From Tritrichomonas musculus (Eukaryota; Parabasalia; Tritrichomonadida; Tritrichomonadidae): 64,000 nt of DNA. Shown here in pieces: positions 61,978-64,000 of the stretch. Within the stretch, counting starts at the first letter, position 1, and every line of letters begins with the position of its first letter. Location of the stretch: positions 2,170,001-2,234,000 of the forward strand of contig JAPFFF010000015.1 in NCBI GenBank assembly GCA_039105265.1, in the 5' to 3' direction. Under the pieces are notes generated by a model. The model had not been told where the DNA came from and made no database searches. It saw only the letters and a list, made by a program, of their open reading frames with translations. A program made the translations under genes and the position numbers.

Positions 61978-62562
61978 TTAAACCAAATTATCAATAAATA
62001 CCTGATAATTGAAAAGATCCATATCATTGACTTGATACCTTCTAAATAAAGTCAGAAATTCCTGGTCTCCAAAATCGATTCCATTTTTGAGAAATACTTC
62101 TTGGAGATCAGCAAGAGAAATACAATTTCTTTTTCTGTTATCTTTTCTCTGAAATTGAACGAGAAGTTCAGGAACTGAAATTGCTAAAGTCTGACGAATT
62201 CTTCTAAGAAGTTCAGCTAAATCGCATTTTACAAAAACATCAGACTGGGCTTCCATAACTTTTAGAGCATCTTCTGATGCTTCTTGTAAAGTGAATTGCC
62301 ATCCTCCTAAATTAACAGCTGCTCCCACATAAACTTCATGTGGTTCATATGGAACTCCTGTTTTTGGATTATTAATAACCATCTTTTTAAGAAATTGTCC
62401 ACTTCGAAAGCCAGAATTTGGAACTTGCTTTTCAGAGACGGAAAATGCTTTATCATCTAAATAATAAGAAACAACGAATTCTCGAATTTGATCATCGCGC
62501 CTTTTAGAATTCAATGTTGCTAAAAATTTAAGTATTGTTGGTGGAGGTCTTAAATCAACCAT
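61978..62562 (-). CDS. DM10-domain protein with EF-hand-like C-terminus (EFHC-like)
   Basis: This 194-residue protein opens VDLRPPPTILKFLATLNS and continues DQIREFVVSYYLDD, NSGFRSGQFLKKMV and YVGAAVNLGGWQFTLQEAS, the hallmarks of a DM10 domain (about residues 1-105) as found in EFHC1/EFHC2. A helical EF-hand-like pair follows (about 115-194); its loops (KDNRKRNCISL, YQVNDMDLFNY) lack full calcium ligands. EFHC proteins have three DM10 domains and an EF-hand end; this protein resembles only the last DM10 plus EF-hand, so it may be a short paralogue. Known members lie inside axonemal doublet microtubules, which suits a flagellate. The ATG follows an A/T-rich leader. Confidence 0.85.
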   Translation of the reverse strand: MVDLRPPPTILKFLATLNSKRRDDQIREFVVSYYLDDKAFSVSEKQVPNSGFRSGQFLKKMVINNPKTGVPYEPHEVYVGAAVNLGGWQFTLQEASEDALKVMEAQSDVFVKCDLAELLRRIRQTLAISVPELLVQFQRKDNRKRNCISLADLQEVFLKNGIDFGDQEFLTLFRRYQVNDMDLFNYQVFIDNLV

Positions 62563-62662
62563 TTTTTTATTATTTTAAATTTAAAGAAATGCACGTTTAA
62601 AAAAAAATTGAGTAAAAGTATTCAAAAAATTCAAACAATTTATTAAAAAAAATAACGAGAAA

Positions 62663-63682
62663 TTAAATATCGTTTTGTAAAAATGGATGATCAGACACTT
62701 CTTCTATGGTAAATCTTTTTTCTGGATCAATCTGTAGCATTCCTTTAACGAGCGATATAAACATTTGTTTGGTATCATCATTATCGCTTGCAAATTTAAT
62801 TTCATTAATAATCTGTTCAAGGTGTAAATTATTATAGCATTTATCATAAAGTCTTTTTGTAGACTTAACTTTACTTCCTTTGAAAAATTCTTTCATTCTT
62901 GGAGTTTTTTTGATCATTGAAATTGGAAACTTTCCTACTCTTTTTTGAATGAGTTGAAGCATTTGTTCTTCTGACTCGCCAGCGAAAATTGGAAGACCTG
63001 CATAAAGCTCAACTGCGATGCATCCAAGTGACCAAATATCAACTTTGTAATTTTTTTCTAAATTTAAGATTACTTCTGGTGCTCTGTAATATCTTGATTG
63101 TGCATAATCGGGAATTGTTTCCCCTTCTAATATTGAAGATCCAAAGTCTATTATTTTAACTTGTGAATCGATTGAAACAGCTAAATTTTCAAGTTTCAAG
63201 TCGCAATGAATAATATTATGATTTTTGAGTGTTAAAATGCCGGGAACAATATCTCTAAGAACTTTCTGAATAAATGAAAGAGGTACTCCATTATAGTTAC
63301 GTTTGCTTAAGAAATTAAGTAAATCGTATTTGTAAAGTTCCATAATAATAAAGATATATTTGTCTGTTTGAAAAGATTCAATCATTGTTCCAAAACTCAT
63401 TTTGTCATCTTCATCCAACTTTTCTATTTTTTCGTAAACATAAATTTCTCTATCAAGTTGGTCTTTGATCCCTGATCTGATTTTTCCCATTTTGAGAGCA
63501 AAAATATCTCCTGTTTCTATATTTTGAACAGTATAAACTTCTCCAAAGATTCCTTTTCCAAGAAAATCTCTAATTTCGTAAGTATTTCCTGATGGCGATG
63601 AAACGCATCTTTTATCACTTGCATAGGCTTCCAATGTTAATAAAGGATTGAAGTAATGGCTGTCAACTTCGCACAAACACAT
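62663..63682 (-). CDS. DYRK-family protein kinase
   Basis: This 339-residue protein is nearly all kinase domain. Motifs are LGKGIFGEVYTV, the ATP lysine in FALKMGK, HCDLKLENLAV (the HCD form typical of DYRK/HIPK/CLK), IDFGSS in place of DFG-plus-variants, and the activation segment YAQSRYYRAPEVIL, where DYRKs autophosphorylate the second Tyr of YxQSRxYR. The CMGC insert follows DIWSLGCIAVELYAG. Known roles of the family include control of differentiation, splicing and the cell cycle. Its 39-residue N-terminal tail is short and contains no NAPA/DH-box that I can recognise. All catalytic residues are present. Confidence 0.93.
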   Translation of the reverse strand: MCLCEVDSHYFNPLLTLEAYASDKRCVSSPSGNTYEIRDFLGKGIFGEVYTVQNIETGDIFALKMGKIRSGIKDQLDREIYVYEKIEKLDEDDKMSFGTMIESFQTDKYIFIIMELYKYDLLNFLSKRNYNGVPLSFIQKVLRDIVPGILTLKNHNIIHCDLKLENLAVSIDSQVKIIDFGSSILEGETIPDYAQSRYYRAPEVILNLEKNYKVDIWSLGCIAVELYAGLPIFAGESEEQMLQLIQKRVGKFPISMIKKTPRMKEFFKGSKVKSTKRLYDKCYNNLHLEQIINEIKFASDNDDTKQMFISLVKGMLQIDPEKRFTIEEVSDHPFLQNDI

Positions 63683-64000
63683 GATTCTTCTAAAATATTG
63701 TGAAGTTGTTTATTATTTTTGAATTTTATCTTTTTATTTAAAATTGAATAATTATATTTCAAAAATTCAATATCAATCTCGCCATCACAATTCTCAAATT
63801 GAGAGAATAATGAAGAGGTTGAAAATATGTAAAAAAAATAATCATTCAAAATTTCAATCATTTTAATGATTTCACTATTCAATTCGTTTAAAATTTTTTT
63901 CTAAATTGACTTCATATATTCTAATCAAAAAGAAATAATTTTAAAGATCTTGAAGAAATATTGAAAAAATATAATTTATATTTATAGAATATTTAATCAA
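63683..64000. other. Window end with a protein-like scrap
   Basis: Minus-strand codons at about 63650-63861 read, from an internal ATG, MIEILNDYFFYIFSTSSLFS then IDIEFLKYNYSILNKKIKF, which is protein-like. It overlaps the front of the kinase gene in another frame. It may be the N-terminal scrap of a former gene. I cannot name it. Confidence 0.35.
63698..63703 (-). promoter_or_regulatory. Initiator-like motif of the DYRK-family gene
   Basis: TCACAA on the minus strand, 15 bases before the ATG, fits TCA+1-Y-W-W. It overlaps the end of an older open frame. Confidence 0.4.

Overview
This 64-kb window is AT-rich nuclear DNA from a unicellular eukaryote, most probably a trichomonad (parabasalid) close to Tritrichomonas or Trichomonas. 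The evidence is indirect but consistent. Genes are almost all intronless, on both strands, and separated by A/T-rich spacers. One Rac gene has a 26-nt intron with a branch-like CTAAT beside the 3' splice site. Initiator-like TCAYWW motifs lie a few bases before start codons. The gene set is also typical: a Pmp-like beta-helix surface protein, a multi-membrane-span cyclase, an M60-like/TCAF protein, ankyrin and LRR proteins, and Polinton/Maverick fossils. The species call is inference; no search was run.

Layout. 0-5.3 kb: dynein roadblock light chain, an LRR/coiled-coil protein, an ankyrin gene cut by repeated inserts, and a Wntless/TMEM181-like membrane protein. 7-16 kb: Pmp-like surface protein, chaperonin CCT3, proteasome activator PA200/Blm10. 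15.9-17.9 kb: three adjacent inverted-repeat elements. 18-28 kb: PRPP synthetase, M60/TCAF-like protein, a coiled-coil protein, polo-like kinase, Rac GTPase. 28-39.8 kb: gene-poor, with decayed Polinton/Maverick-type pieces, a 900-bp Tc1/mariner-type MITE and a broken pogo-type transposase. 39.8-43.9 kb: Rab7-like GTPase and retromer Vps35. 44-53 kb: repeat-rich, including a nested transposon (a 4.1-kb element with 9-bp target duplication inside one arm of a 1.6-kb foldback element) and three tandem arrays. 53.6-64 kb: a large cyclase-like receptor, tRNA-Leu(CAA), an LCAT-type lipase, a DM10/EFHC-like flagellar protein and a DYRK-type kinase.

The genes do not form an operon-like pathway. Groupings by cell process are membrane traffic (Rab7-like, Vps35, Wntless-like), cytoskeleton and flagella (roadblock, DM10, polo kinase, Rac), proteostasis (CCT3, PA200) and signalling (cyclase-like receptor, DYRK, Rac).

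The most interesting observations are: a 767-bp 8-bp-TSD MITE family with two copies ending 18 and 33 bases before start codons; the nested foldback whose split arm still matches its partner; the ankyrin gene whose repeats each carry a related insert at the same place; the 26-nt Rac intron; a 20-base copy of PA200 coding sequence in the loop of a nearby foldback; and key residues missing from the cyclase, M60, Rab and PA200 proteins.
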